Of a DNA stretch of 64,000 nucleotides, positions 29,065 through 36,829 are shown one piece after another (the first letter of the stretch is position 1; each line of letters begins with the position of its first letter). Origin of the DNA: Rhodospirillaceae bacterium (GTDB lineage: Bacteria; Pseudomonadota; Alphaproteobacteria; Thalassobaculales; Thalassobaculaceae). The position numbers were made by a program, and so were the translations under genes. The stretch lies in assembly GCA_018401495.1 (NCBI GenBank), contig JAGYJX010000015.1, positions 248,001 to 312,000 of the forward strand. Reading direction: 5' to 3'. The notes beneath the pieces were generated by a model. The model had not been told where the DNA came from, did no database searches, and saw nothing but the letters and a program-made list of their open reading frames with translations.

Positions 29065-29627
29065 GGATGGCGCTCCGGCCGTCGGGTGCCCGCTTCCTCG
29101 TCGTCGGGGCGCCGGCGGCCGACCATCAGCAGCACGCCGATCAGCGCTGTGAAGATCACGACCGCCTCACCGAGCGTGTCGAAGCCGCGGTAGCTGGCCA
29201 GGATGGCGGTCACGATGTTCGGTATCTGAATGTCGTCGCGGGTACCGGCGATGTATTCCGGCACCACGTGCCGCATGCCGGGCGAGTTCGGGTCGCCGAA
29301 CGCCGGCATGTCGACGGTGCCGTAGAGCAGCAGGGCACCGGTCACCGCCACCACCAGGAACGGCGGCCAGCTGAAGCCCTTGTGCGCCTTCTCGCGCCGA
29401 CGGGTCAGGGTGAGGGTGCCGAGCAGCAGGACCGTGGAGATCCCGGCGCCGATCGCCGCCTCGGTCAGCGCCACGTCGACCGCGTCCAGGTTCACGAACA
29501 GCGCCGCGCAGGTCAGGCTGTAGGCGCCAGCGAGCATGGTCGCGGTGAAGAGGTGCCGCGTGAACACGATGGCGACCGCGGTGATCCCGAGCAGGCCCAT
29601 CAGCACCATGTCGACGAACATTTCCAC
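29061..29627 (-). CDS. MbhD/MbhE-like subunit (equivalent of the MrpA C-terminus)
   Basis: The 188-residue protein combines two small membrane modules. TATMLAGAYSLTCAALFVNL with DVALTEAAIGAGISTVLLLG (residues 28-72) matches the DUF4040/MbhD module, and the segment from IPNIVTAILASYRGFDTLGE to VGRRRP matches MbhE. In canonical Mrp these two regions are the C-terminal part of the long MrpA. Here they form a separate protein, and the long ND5-like MrpA body is absent at this place. It starts 3 nt after the mnhG stop. Confidence 0.82.
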   Translation of the reverse strand: MEMFVDMVLMGLLGITAVAIVFTRHLFTATMLAGAYSLTCAALFVNLDAVDVALTEAAIGAGISTVLLLGTLTLTRRREKAHKGFSWPPFLVVAVTGALLLYGTVDMPAFGDPNSPGMRHVVPEYIAGTRDDIQIPNIVTAILASYRGFDTLGEAVVIFTALIGVLLMVGRRRPDDEEAGTRRPERHP

Positions 29628-29630
29628 CGA

Positions 29631-29963
29631 TCAGCGCTCCTTCTCGGGCAGGTCCTGTTCGGGAACACCGAGCGGTCGAAGCCCAACGGTGTAGGCGGCG
29701 TTGGCGAGCGCGTGGGTCGCGGTCGGGCTGGTCAGCAGGATCAGCAGCAGAACGAACAGCAGCTTGACTGTCACCAGCGTCCATCCGGCGAGCAACATCA
29801 TGCCGATGAGCATCAACGCCAGACCGGAGGTGTCGGTGATGCCGGCGGCGTGCAGCCGGGTGTAGAAGTCGGGCAGGCGCCAGATTCCGAACGAGCCGAT
29901 CAGCACGGAGACGGTGCCGAGCGCGAGGAATGCGCCGGCGAGGATGTCTATGATCACGCTCAC
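29631..29963 (-). CDS. mnhG: Na+/H+ antiporter subunit G
   Basis: The 110-residue, three-helix protein is MrpG/MbhC type. GTVSVLIGSFGIWRLPDFYTRLHAAGITDTSGLALM holds the signature (RLPDFYTRLHAAG) and SPTATHALANAAY the third helix motif. The GTG at 29963 overlaps the mnhF stop (GTGA). It is cotranscribed with mnhE and mnhF. Confidence 0.93.
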   Translation of the reverse strand: MSVIIDILAGAFLALGTVSVLIGSFGIWRLPDFYTRLHAAGITDTSGLALMLIGMMLLAGWTLVTVKLLFVLLLILLTSPTATHALANAAYTVGLRPLGVPEQDLPEKER

Positions 29964-30256
29964 AACCCGCTCTCCGCCTTGCCCTTGGCCGTGCTCGCGA
30001 CGCCGAGGTGGCGGTAGCGGAAGAACTTCAGCATGGCGATCGTGCCGATGAAGTTCACCAGCGCGTAGAGCAGCGCGATGTCCAGGAATTCCGGCCGTCC
30101 GGTCAGGAAACCCATGGCGGCGATCAACAGCACGATCTTGGTGCCGAAGCTGTTCACTGCCAGCGCCCGGTCGTAGAGGCTCGGTCCGGCGATCGCGCGG
30201 AGCAGCACGATCAGCATGGCCACCAGCAGGCCGGCGGTCGCCGCCGCGATCATCAT
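29960..30256 (-). CDS. mnhF: Na+/H+ antiporter subunit F
   Basis: The 98-residue, three-helix protein is MrpF/MbhB type. RAIAGPSLYDRALAVNSFGT (residues 20-39) is the conserved cytoplasmic loop, and FLDIALLYALVNFIGTIA the third helix. Its first ATG at 30256 overlaps the mnhE stop. Confidence 0.93.
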   Translation of the reverse strand: MMIAAATAGLLVAMLIVLLRAIAGPSLYDRALAVNSFGTKIVLLIAAMGFLTGRPEFLDIALLYALVNFIGTIAMLKFFRYRHLGVASTAKGKAESGL

Positions 30257-30732
30257 CAGCGGGCCCCCAGGGCGGACACCCGATCGCCCATGTCGCCGTG
30301 GGTCACGCCATCCGCGGCCTCCTGGGTGATGGCGTGCACCAGGAACTCGTCCCCGAGGATGTCGACGGTCACGGTGCCGGGCGTCAGGGTTATCGAGTTG
30401 GCGTAGATCACCAGCCCGACATCGGTGGTCTGGGTGGCCTTGACCCTGACCATCCTGGGGCTGAGCGACATCTTCGGAGACAGGATGATCTTCGCCACGT
30501 CGACGTTGGACTTGACGATCTCGAGCAGCAGCCAGATCCAGTAGCGGACGATCGCAAGGTCGATGCGCAGGGCGACGCGCTCGCCGTCGTGGCGATCCAT
30601 CCGAAGCGTCAGGTAGACGGTGACGACCACCGAGACCGCGCCGAGCGACAGCAGCAGGATCGAGGTGAAGTAGCCCGACAACAGGAGCCAAAAGGCCGCG
30701 AGGCTCGCGCCCAGGATCACCGCGTGAAGCAT
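30256..30732 (-). CDS. mnhE: Na+/H+ antiporter subunit E
   Basis: The 158-residue protein begins with two helices (AVILGASLAAFWLLLSGYFT and LLLSLGAVSVVVTVYLTL). It has the cytoplasmic domain with VDVAKIILSPKMSLSPRMV and ITLTPGTVTVDILGDEFLVH, typical of MrpE/MbhA. The ATG at 30732 has AGGAGGGG 12 nt upstream; longer upstream in-frame sequence is Arg/Pro-rich and unlike the family. It is first of the nine-gene operon. Confidence 0.92.
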   Translation of the reverse strand: MLHAVILGASLAAFWLLLSGYFTSILLLSLGAVSVVVTVYLTLRMDRHDGERVALRIDLAIVRYWIWLLLEIVKSNVDVAKIILSPKMSLSPRMVRVKATQTTDVGLVIYANSITLTPGTVTVDILGDEFLVHAITQEAADGVTHGDMGDRVSALGAR

Positions 30733-30885
30733 CGCGACTCTGTCCCCTCCTGTCGTCCCCGCGCCGACGCCTGACTCGCCCGGCGGCAATTCATGCCACA
30801 GGTGCCACGGCCAAGCCAACCCCGTGGGCAGCGGGACGCCGCCCCGTCGGATGCGGTGCGGCATGTGGTGGTGACTCCGCACAAT

Positions 30886-30901
30886 TGCAAATGGCTTTGC
30901 A
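30886..30901. promoter_or_regulatory. 16-bp inverted repeat in the mnhE-aminotransferase divergent region
   Basis: TGCAAA-TGGC-TTTGCA has perfect 6-bp arms. It lies 154 bp upstream of mnhE and 80 bp upstream of the aminotransferase gene. The region is AT-rich relative to the genome. It is operator-like, with no regulator assigned. Confidence 0.4.
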
Positions 30902-30920
30902 CAAAAAGGGCATGTAACCC

Positions 30921-30937
30921 TGACCCAATTTAGGTCA
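30921..30937. promoter_or_regulatory. 17-bp palindrome TGACC-N7-GGTCA upstream of the aminotransferase gene
   Basis: TGACCCAATTTAGGTCA reads nearly the same on both strands (14 of 17 positions). It sits 44 bp before the start at 30981, where a promoter is expected. With the TGCAAA repeat 20 bp away it makes a two-site regulatory region. Confidence 0.45.
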
Positions 30938-30980
30938 ATAACACTGTCCTAGTAACAATATTGCGCAACAGGAGGGGATA

Positions 30981-31859
30981 ATGATTGGTGTGCACTTCTA
31001 CGAAGGGCTCTGGCGCAACGAATCTCCGATGGTGGTCGGGCCAACGGATCTCGGGTTCTGGTCGGCGAATTCCGTCTTCGACGGCGCCCGGGCGATCGCC
31101 GGCTGCGCTCCCGACCTCGACCTGCACTGCGCGCGGCTGGTGCGTTCGGCGCGGGCGATCGGGCTCGAACCTGAGCTTGCCGGCGAGGAGGTCCACGCGC
31201 TGTGCATCGAGGGCATCCGGATGCTGCCGGGCGATGCCGACTATTACGTCAGGCCGATGTTCTTCTGCCGTGGCGGCGACATCCTGCCCGAGACCGGGAC
31301 CACCCTGTTCGCGCTGTCGATCTTCGAGCTGCCGATGCCGGGCGAGGACGCCGGGCGCGCCACGCTGTCGCCGTTCCGGCGCGCGGCGGCCGATCAGGCG
31401 CCGACCGACGCCAAGGCCGGTGCGCTCTACCCGAACTCGCAGCGTGCCCGGCGCGACGCCATGGCGCGCGGCTTCCGGCTGGCGGTGGTGCTCGACCCCG
31501 ACGGCAACGTCGCCGAGTTCAGCCACGCCAACCTCTGGCTGGCCAAGGACGGGGTCGCGATCACCCCGAGGCCGAACGGGACGTTCCTGGACGGCATCAC
31601 GAAGAACCGTGTGGCGGGATTGCTGGCGTCGGCCGGCGTGCCGGTCGAGCAGCGCACGGTGACCGTCGCCGACCTGTCCGGCGCCGACGAGATCTGGATG
31701 ACCGGCAACGCCGGGAAGGTTCAGGCCGTCACCGGGTGGGAGGACCGCGCCCTGCAGCCGGGACCGGTGTTCCGGCAGGCCCGCGAACTGTACGCCCAGT
31801 TCGTCGAGACCTGCCGGATCGTCGAGGCCGTGCCGTCTCAGCGCACGGTGATGGCGTAG
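30981..31859 (+). CDS. Class IV aminotransferase (branched-chain aminotransferase-like)
   Basis: The 292-residue PLP enzyme is of the BCAT/D-amino-acid transaminase fold. FWSANSVFDGARAIAG lies near residue 27. The PLP lysine is in DAKAGALYPNS (Lys145). EFSHANLWLAK and DGITKNRVAGLL follow, with EIWMTGNAGKVQAV near the C-terminus. Length is normal. It could be IlvE or another class IV member; the substrate is not settled. GGAGGGG lies 7 nt before the ATG. Its end overlaps the convergent thiY by 22 bp. Confidence 0.85.
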   Translation: MIGVHFYEGLWRNESPMVVGPTDLGFWSANSVFDGARAIAGCAPDLDLHCARLVRSARAIGLEPELAGEEVHALCIEGIRMLPGDADYYVRPMFFCRGGDILPETGTTLFALSIFELPMPGEDAGRATLSPFRRAAADQAPTDAKAGALYPNSQRARRDAMARGFRLAVVLDPDGNVAEFSHANLWLAKDGVAITPRPNGTFLDGITKNRVAGLLASAGVPVEQRTVTVADLSGADEIWMTGNAGKVQAVTGWEDRALQPGPVFRQARELYAQFVETCRIVEAVPSQRTVMA

Positions 31860-32785
31860 GTATCGGCCGGCGGCAGGGCGGAGATCAGGCCGGCCTCGAT
31901 CATGAAGGCGGCCATGCGCTCGTACCGCCGAATGTCGAGGGCCCCCGGGCGGAGCGCGAAGCGCGGCAGGGTGTCGCGCCACGCCCGGCGGTTCAACTCG
32001 TCGTCCACCTCGGGGTTGTTCTTCACGAACAGCTTCCAGGCCTCGTCGGGGTGGTTGATGATGTACTGGACGGCGCGTTCGGTGGCGTCGAGGAAGCGGG
32101 CGAGGCGGGGGTCGTCGGAGCGCTCGCGGTGCGCGACGTAGATCAGCTGGTCGAACGGCGGCACGCCGTGTTCCTCGACATAGAACGCCCGGCCCGGCCG
32201 GCCGACGATGTCCATCTGGTTCAGCTCGAAGTTGCGATAGGCGCCGATCACGGCGTCGACCTGTCCGGAGATCAGCGACGGCGACAGCGAGAAGTTCACG
32301 TTGACCAGTTCGACGTCCGCGATGGTCAGCCCGACGGTCCGCAGCATCGCGCCCAGGGTGGCCTCCTCGGTCCCGGCCACCGAAAATCCGACCTTGCGGC
32401 CCTTCAGGTCGGCGAGCGTCTTGATCGGGCCGTCGGCCAGCACGGTCAGGGTGTTGAGCGGCGTCGCGACCAGCGTGCCGAAGCGCACCAGCGGCAGTCC
32501 GGCGGCGACCTGGAGGTGGAGCTGCGGCTGGTACGAGATGGCGATGTCGGCCTTGCCGGCGGCCACCAGCTTCGGCGGGTCGTTGGGGTCGGCGGGAGCG
32601 ATCAGCTCGACCTCGAGGCCCTGCTCGGCGTACAGGCCGAGTTCCTCGGCGACGATCAGCGGCCCGTGGTCGGGGTTCACGAACCAGTCGAGCAGGACGA
32701 CCAGCTTGTCGGCGGCCTGCACGGGCGCGGCGGTTGCCGTGGCGGCGAGTATCGCTCCGGCCAGGAGCGTGGGCAGCAGGCGCAT
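31838..32785 (-). CDS. thiY: ABC transporter substrate-binding protein for a thiamine precursor (ThiY-like)
   Basis: The 315-residue periplasmic protein has a signal peptide (LLPTLLAGAILAATATAAPVQA) and a NMT1/THI5-like domain. LDWFVNPDHGPLIVAEELGLY at residue 34 on is the signature of pyrimidine-binding (HMP or formyl-aminopyrimidine) proteins of this family, and KADIAISYQPQLHLQ and GRKVGFSVAGTEEATLG follow. It is downstream of thiX and a TPP riboswitch, which strongly supports a thiamine role. The ATPase subunit is not in the window. Confidence 0.88.
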   Translation of the reverse strand: MRLLPTLLAGAILAATATAAPVQAADKLVVLLDWFVNPDHGPLIVAEELGLYAEQGLEVELIAPADPNDPPKLVAAGKADIAISYQPQLHLQVAAGLPLVRFGTLVATPLNTLTVLADGPIKTLADLKGRKVGFSVAGTEEATLGAMLRTVGLTIADVELVNVNFSLSPSLISGQVDAVIGAYRNFELNQMDIVGRPGRAFYVEEHGVPPFDQLIYVAHRERSDDPRLARFLDATERAVQYIINHPDEAWKLFVKNNPEVDDELNRRAWRDTLPRFALRPGALDIRRYERMAAFMIEAGLISALPPADTYAITVR

Positions 32786-32805
32786 TCGGGGTCTCCCGTT
32801 GGACG

Positions 32806-33574
32806 TCAGGGGTTTTCCTCCGACTCGCCGGCCTGCCAGGGCATGGCCCGGCGCAGGACGGCGTCGACGGCGGTGTAGAGCGTGACCGCGAGGATCGCGA
32901 GGGTGAGGAGGGCGGCGAACATCAGGTCGATCTGCATGCGGCCGTTGGCGTGCAGCATCAGGTAGCCGAGCCCGGCCGAGGACCCGACCCATTCGCCGAC
33001 CACGGCGCCGATCGGCGCGACCGCGGTGGCGACGCGCAGGCCGGACGCCAGCGCCGGCATCGCGGCCGGCAGCCGGACCCGGCGGAACAGCCGCGTGCCG
33101 CCGCAGCCGAGGGTGCGGGCGGCGTCGATCCAGAGCAGCTCGACCCGGCGCAGGCCGTCGTAGAAGGCCGAGGTGACCGGAAAGAAGATGATCAGGGCCG
33201 CCATCGCCACCTTGCTGGCCATGCCGTAGCCGAGCCACAGCACCAGCAGCGGGGCGATCGCGAACACCGGGATCGCCTGGCTGATCACCAGCACCGGCAG
33301 CAGCCAGGGCCGGATCGCGCGGACGGCGTGCAGGGTAGTCGCCACGGACAGGCCGAAAGCGGATCCGAGCAGCAACCCCAGCAGGATCTCGGTGAGGGTG
33401 ATGCCGGCGTGGTGGAGCAGGATCGGCGCTGCGCTCGATCCACACCGTCACCACGCTCGCCGGGCCGGGCAGGATGTAGGGCGGTGCGGCGGTCGCCCAC
33501 ACCACGGCCTGCCACAGCGCGACCAGCCCGGCGGCGATCGTCAGGGGACGTGCCAGATCGAGGATGCGCGTCAT
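32806..33574 (-). CDS. thiX: ABC transporter permease (ThiX-like), frameshifted near 33430
   Basis: The approximately 255-residue permease has the typical inner-membrane signature: a cytoplasmic EAA-type loop (LRRVELLWIDAARTLGCGG) and helices VLVISQAIPVFAIAPLLVLW and VAPIGAVVGEWVGSSAGLGY. The N-terminal 45 residues, MTRILDLARPLTIAAG to TVWIER, are in a different frame; the break is near 33430. The ATG at 33574 has no Shine-Dalgarno and overlaps the stop of a short leader ORF. It is 20 bp ahead of thiY. Confidence 0.85.
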
Positions 33575-33642
33575 GATCGGCGACGACGGTCCCGGGCGGG
33601 CAGTGTGACTCGACAGGGCTGGCGTTTCGCGCGGGCGCGCAT
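33571..33642 (-). CDS. 23-residue Arg-rich leader ORF coupled to thiX
   Basis: An ATG at 33642 has a near-perfect AAGGAGG with 5-nt spacing. The SD lies in the 3' end of the TPP riboswitch. The frame runs 23 codons, begins MRARAKRQPCRVTL, and stops at TGA overlapping the thiX ATG (ATGA). thiX itself has no SD, so translation of thiX may depend on this leader. An unseen indel could alternatively make it a thiX N-terminal extension. Confidence 0.4.
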   Translation of the reverse strand: MRARAKRQPCRVTLPARDRRRRS

Positions 33643-33649
33643 CACTGCC

Positions 33650-33742
33650 TCCTTGCTCCCTCCGCCGGCGTGACCCGGATCAGGTTCGTGGGGTCGTCCG
33701 GTTTCCCGGACCTCTCAGCCGCCCGATTGCGGCTCCCCCGAA
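33650..33742 (-). promoter_or_regulatory. TPP riboswitch (THI element) upstream of thiX-thiY
   Basis: On the minus strand CUGAGAG (33712-33718) and ACCUGAUC (33678-33685) lie in the expected order, followed by the GCCGGCGGAGGGA closing segment (33657-33669). These are the hallmark pyrimidine- and pyrophosphate-sensor parts of the thiamine pyrophosphate aptamer. It precedes a leader ORF and thiX, and should lower expression when TPP is abundant. The AAGGAGG just after the aptamer suggests translational control. Confidence 0.92.
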
Positions 33743-33811
33743 GTGGCAGGTCGATCATGCGGGGGCGGCCACCCCTTGGCAAGCGCCGTTGCGTGCCGCA
33801 GTTTTGCGGCC

Positions 33812-35058
33812 ATGGACGCCGCCCGCCCGTTCCCTGATCCGCCCTCCGGGATGCCGCCGACAGCACCGTACCGGGTGCCGCCGGAGGTGACGGCGCGACG
33901 GGATCCATCCTGGACCGGCTTCGACGCCGGCTGCCTGCCGCCGGCGTTTCCGGCGCGCCCGATCCTGGTCGGCAACGAGATCTACCGGCATTCGGTCTAC
34001 GGCGAGCGCCACCCGCTCTCGATCCAGCGGGTAACGCCGGTGATCGACCTGGCGCGCGCCCTCGGCTGGCTCGACGGATCGGCCTACCTGGAGAGTCCGA
34101 GGGCCGGGCCCGAGCAGCTGCAACGCTTCCACGACGCCGACTACGTCGCCGCCGTGGCCGAGGCGGAGCGTACCCGCGACGTGCCCGAGGCGGTGCGCGA
34201 GCGCTACAACATCGGCCGCAATGGCAACCCGGTGTTCGCCGAGATCTTCCGGCGGCCGGCGACGTCGTCGGGCGCCTCTATCGTCGCCGGCTCGGCGCTT
34301 GCCCGGGTGGAGCGCGGCGTCATCCACTCGCTGGCCGGCGGCACCCACCACGGCCGCCGCGGCATGGCCTGGGGCTTCTGCTTCTTCAACGACCCGGTCC
34401 TGGGCATCCTGGCGATGCTCGACCACGGCCTCGGGCGGGTCGCCTATGTCGACCTGGACGCCCATCACGGCGACGGCGTCCAGGACGCCTTCCACGACGA
34501 TTCGCGGGTTCTGACGGTGTCGCTGCACGAGGACGGGCGCTGGCCGAAAACCGGTCCGCTCTCCGACCGGGCCGGCGGCATGGCCCGCAACCTGCCGGCG
34601 CCGCCGGGCTGAACGACAGCGAGTTCGCCGCGCTGATCGGTGAAGCGGTGGTGCCGCTGGTCGAGCGCTTCGTTCCCGACGCGCTGGTGATCCAGACCGG
34701 CGCCGACGGTCTCGCCGACGACCCGCAGGCCAAGCTTGAGTTGTCCAACCGCGCGCTCTGGGATGCCGTTGCGGCGCTGGTCCCGACGGCGCCCAGGGTG
34801 CTGGTGGTCGGCGGCGGCGGCTACAATCCCTGGTCGGTGGCGCGGGCCTGGACGGGAATCTGGGCGACGCTGAACGGGATCGACCCGGATGTGGCGTTGC
34901 CCGCCGGCGCCGAACGCGTGCTGCGCGACCTGACCTGGAACCACAGCCGGGGGCGGAACCCGCCCGAGCACTGGTTCACCACTCTCGCCGACCGCCGCAA
35001 CCCGGGGCCGGTTCGCGACGGAATTCACCGGATCATCGAGGCGGTGCTGGCACCATGA
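33812..35058 (+). CDS. Histone deacetylase-like amidohydrolase, frameshifted near 34608
   Basis: The approximately 415-residue zinc enzyme is of the HDAC/acetoin-utilisation family. HPLSIQRVTPVIDLARAL near the start, GGTHHGRRGMAWGFCFFND around residue 175 (the charge-relay His pair), DLDAHHGDGVQDAF with zinc ligands Asp and His, and GADGLADDP with the third zinc Asp are all present. The frame breaks at PPG/LNDSEFAAL (one missing C). Likely substrates are acetylated polyamines or acetyl-lysine proteins. The start is uncertain: 33812 or 33851; an upstream ATG at 33743 would run into the divergent riboswitch. Confidence 0.85.
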
Positions 35059-35495
35059 AGACCGTGCTTCTGATTCTGTCACTGCTGTTCGGAGGTGCTG
35101 CCGCCGCCGCGCAGGAGCGCGTTCCGCTGGTCATCGAGACCGCCGGCGGCGATCGCCACGAGTTCCGGGTGGAGATCGCCGACACCGACCCGGCGCGGGC
35201 GCAGGGGCTGATGCATCGCCGGGAACTCGCCGCCGACCACGGCATGCTGTTCATCTTCGATCGCCCGCACACCATCACGATGTGGATGAAGAATACGCCA
35301 TTACCCCTTGATATGATTTTCTTAAGTTCGGATGGAAAGATCGTCGACACGCACCGGCGGGCGGTGCCGTTCTCGCTCGACACGATCGCCTCGAAGCGGC
35401 GCGCCCGCTACGTGCTGGAGGTCATCGGCGGCACCGTGGACCGGCTCGGCCTGGCCGTCGGCGACCGGGTGTCGGGGGCCGGGATCGGCGGCTAG
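35055..35495 (+). CDS. DUF192 family protein, exported
   Basis: The 146-residue protein has a signal peptide (MKTVLLILSLLFGGAAAAAQE) and a DUF192 domain with QGLMHRRELAADHGMLFIFD and TMWMKNTPLPLDMIFL, the family's most conserved segments. The function of DUF192 is unknown. It starts at an ATGA overlap with the deacetylase gene. Its TAG stop shares the palindrome CTAG with the stop of the convergent methyltransferase gene. Confidence 0.88.
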   Translation: MKTVLLILSLLFGGAAAAAQERVPLVIETAGGDRHEFRVEIADTDPARAQGLMHRRELAADHGMLFIFDRPHTITMWMKNTPLPLDMIFLSSDGKIVDTHRRAVPFSLDTIASKRRARYVLEVIGGTVDRLGLAVGDRVSGAGIGG

Positions 35496-36154
35496 CGTTT
35501 GCGCGCCAGGGTCAATCCGTCGCCGATCGGCAGCAGCGCCATGGTCACCCGTTCGTCCGCGCGGATCTTGGCGTTGAGCGCGCGAATGGCGACGGTGTCG
35601 GGGCTACGGTCGGCCTCGTCGACCACCGCGCCGCCCCAGAGCACGTTGTCGACCGCGATCAACCCGCCGGTGCGGGCCAGGATCAAGGCGCGCTCGTAAT
35701 AGGAATCGTAACCCGGCTTGTCGGCGTCGATGAAGATGAAGTCGACGGTTCCGCCCCAGCCTCCGGCGATCAGCGCGTCCAGGGTTTCCACCGCCGGCGC
35801 CAGCCGCAGATCGATCTTCCCGGCGACTCCGGCCTCCTGCCAGTACGGCCGACCGACCTCCGTCCACTCCGCGCTGACGTCGCAACACACGAGTTCGCCG
35901 TCGTCGGGTAGCGCCAGGGCGGTCCGCAGCGCCGAGTAGCCGGTGAAGGTGCCGACCTCGATGGCCCGGCGAGCGCCGATCAGTTCCACCAGCAGCGCCA
36001 GCGCGTTGCCCTGGTCGGGCGCGATCTGCATCCCGGCCGCCGGCAGTGCCCGCGTGGCCTCCCGCAGGCGCCGGCCGATATCGGGCTCGCGACCGCCGAG
36101 ATCGGTCACGTAGGCGTAGAGGCGGTCGTCGAGAGTGAGGGTGCGCGGCGACAT
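35492..36154 (-). CDS. O-methyltransferase, caffeoyl-CoA type
   Basis: The 220-residue SAM-dependent enzyme is of the AdoMet_MTase methyltransf_3 family. [20 protein letters not shown] leads to the SAM motif [18 protein letters not shown] at residue 67, [19 protein letters not shown] binds the divalent metal, and [11 protein letters not shown] follows. Bacterial members methylate catechols or unknown phenolics. It ends in the same CTAG as the DUF192 gene and is otherwise alone. Confidence 0.88.
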   Translation of the reverse strand: MSPRTLTLDDRLYAYVTDLGGREPDIGRRLREATRALPAAGMQIAPDQGNALALLVELIGARRAIEVGTFTGYSALRTALALPDDGELVCCDVSAEWTEVGRPYWQEAGVAGKIDLRLAPAVETLDALIAGGWGGTVDFIFIDADKPGYDSYYERALILARTGGLIAVDNVLWGGAVVDEADRSPDTVAIRALNAKIRADERVTMALLPIGDGLTLARKR

Positions 36155-36225
36155 GACGGGGCTCCGGATCCGGGTGAGTCCGCATCCTGGCGCCGACGCC
36201 GGAATCCGCAACATCTTCGTCCCGC

Positions 36226-36253
36226 TTGCGTCGGTGCCGGATATTCCTATGTT
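36226..36253 (+). promoter_or_regulatory. Promoter of tRNA-Pro
   Basis: TTGCGT at 36226-36231 and TATGTT at 36248-36253 are spaced 16 bp, 11 bp before the mature tRNA. The spacing and position are right for a stable-RNA promoter. Confidence 0.5.
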
Positions 36254-36264
36254 GGTGCCGAATT

Positions 36265-36341
36265 CGGGGTGTAGCGCAGCCTGGTAGCGCATCTGCTTTG
36301 GGAGCAGAGGGCCGGCGGTTCGAATCCGTCCACCCCGACCA
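36265..36341 (+). tRNA. tRNA-Pro (UGG)
   Basis: A 77-nt cloverleaf with 7-bp acceptor stem CGGGGTG/CACCCCG, encoded CCA end, GGTTCGAATCC T arm, and a loop reading CTTTGGGAG with anticodon TGG. The 3' CCA is encoded. It reads proline CCN codons. Confidence 0.95.
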
Positions 36342-36398
36342 ACTCGCGAGGCGCCGCCGCTGGCCGGCGCGCGGATGTGCACAGGGGAGCGGCGGGTC

Positions 36399-36704
36399 AT
36401 GCGGGTGCGAATCTACAAGCCGGCCAAGAACGCCATGCAGTCGGGTCGCGCCAAGACCAAGAACTGGATCCTCGAGTACCGCGCCGAGACCGCCCGCATC
36501 CCCGAGCCGCTGATGGGGTGGGTGTCGGCCGGCGATACCACGAACCAGGTGCGCATTCCGTTCGAGACGCGGGACGAGGCGGTCGGCTTCGCCAAGCGCC
36601 ACGGTTTCGCCTACACCGTGGTCGAGCCCCACGAACGCAAGCCCAAGCCGAAGGTCTACGCCGAGAACTTCGCTTTCGATCGCAAGATCAACTGGACCCA
36701 TTGA
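36399..36704 (+). CDS. NADH dehydrogenase accessory subunit NDUFS4-like (ETC complex I subunit)
   Basis: The 101-residue protein matches the ETC_C1_NDUFS4 family. [20 protein letters not shown] is the N-terminal strand, NWILEYR and [20 protein letters not shown] the core, and [19 protein letters not shown] the C-terminal part. In alphaproteobacteria and mitochondria it is an accessory subunit of complex I. AGGGGAG precedes the ATG at 36399; a GTG or ATG further up is not needed. It stands alone between two tRNAs. Confidence 0.9.
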   Translation: MRVRIYKPAKNAMQSGRAKTKNWILEYRAETARIPEPLMGWVSAGDTTNQVRIPFETRDEAVGFAKRHGFAYTVVEPHERKPKPKVYAENFAFDRKINWTH

Positions 36705-36723
36705 GACCGTTTCGGCGGCTCAG

Positions 36724-36800
36724 GCGCCCATAGCTCAACTGGATAGAGCACCCGCCTTCTAAGCGGGCGGTTGCAGGTTCGAGTCCTGCTGGGCGCGCCA
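36724..36800 (+). tRNA. tRNA-Arg (UCU)
   Basis: A 77-nt cloverleaf: acceptor stem GCGCCCA/TGGGCGC, encoded CCA, T arm GGTTCGAGTCC, and an anticodon loop CTTCTAA with TCT. It reads the rare arginine codons AGA and AGG. Confidence 0.95.
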
Positions 36801-36829
36801 TTCATCCGGGGCGGTGCGAGGGGGCACCG

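Noticed and set aside
33743-33811. An upstream start for the histone deacetylase-like gene
   Set aside because: It would place coding sequence over the promoter of the divergent thiamine operon, and the family aligns only further in.
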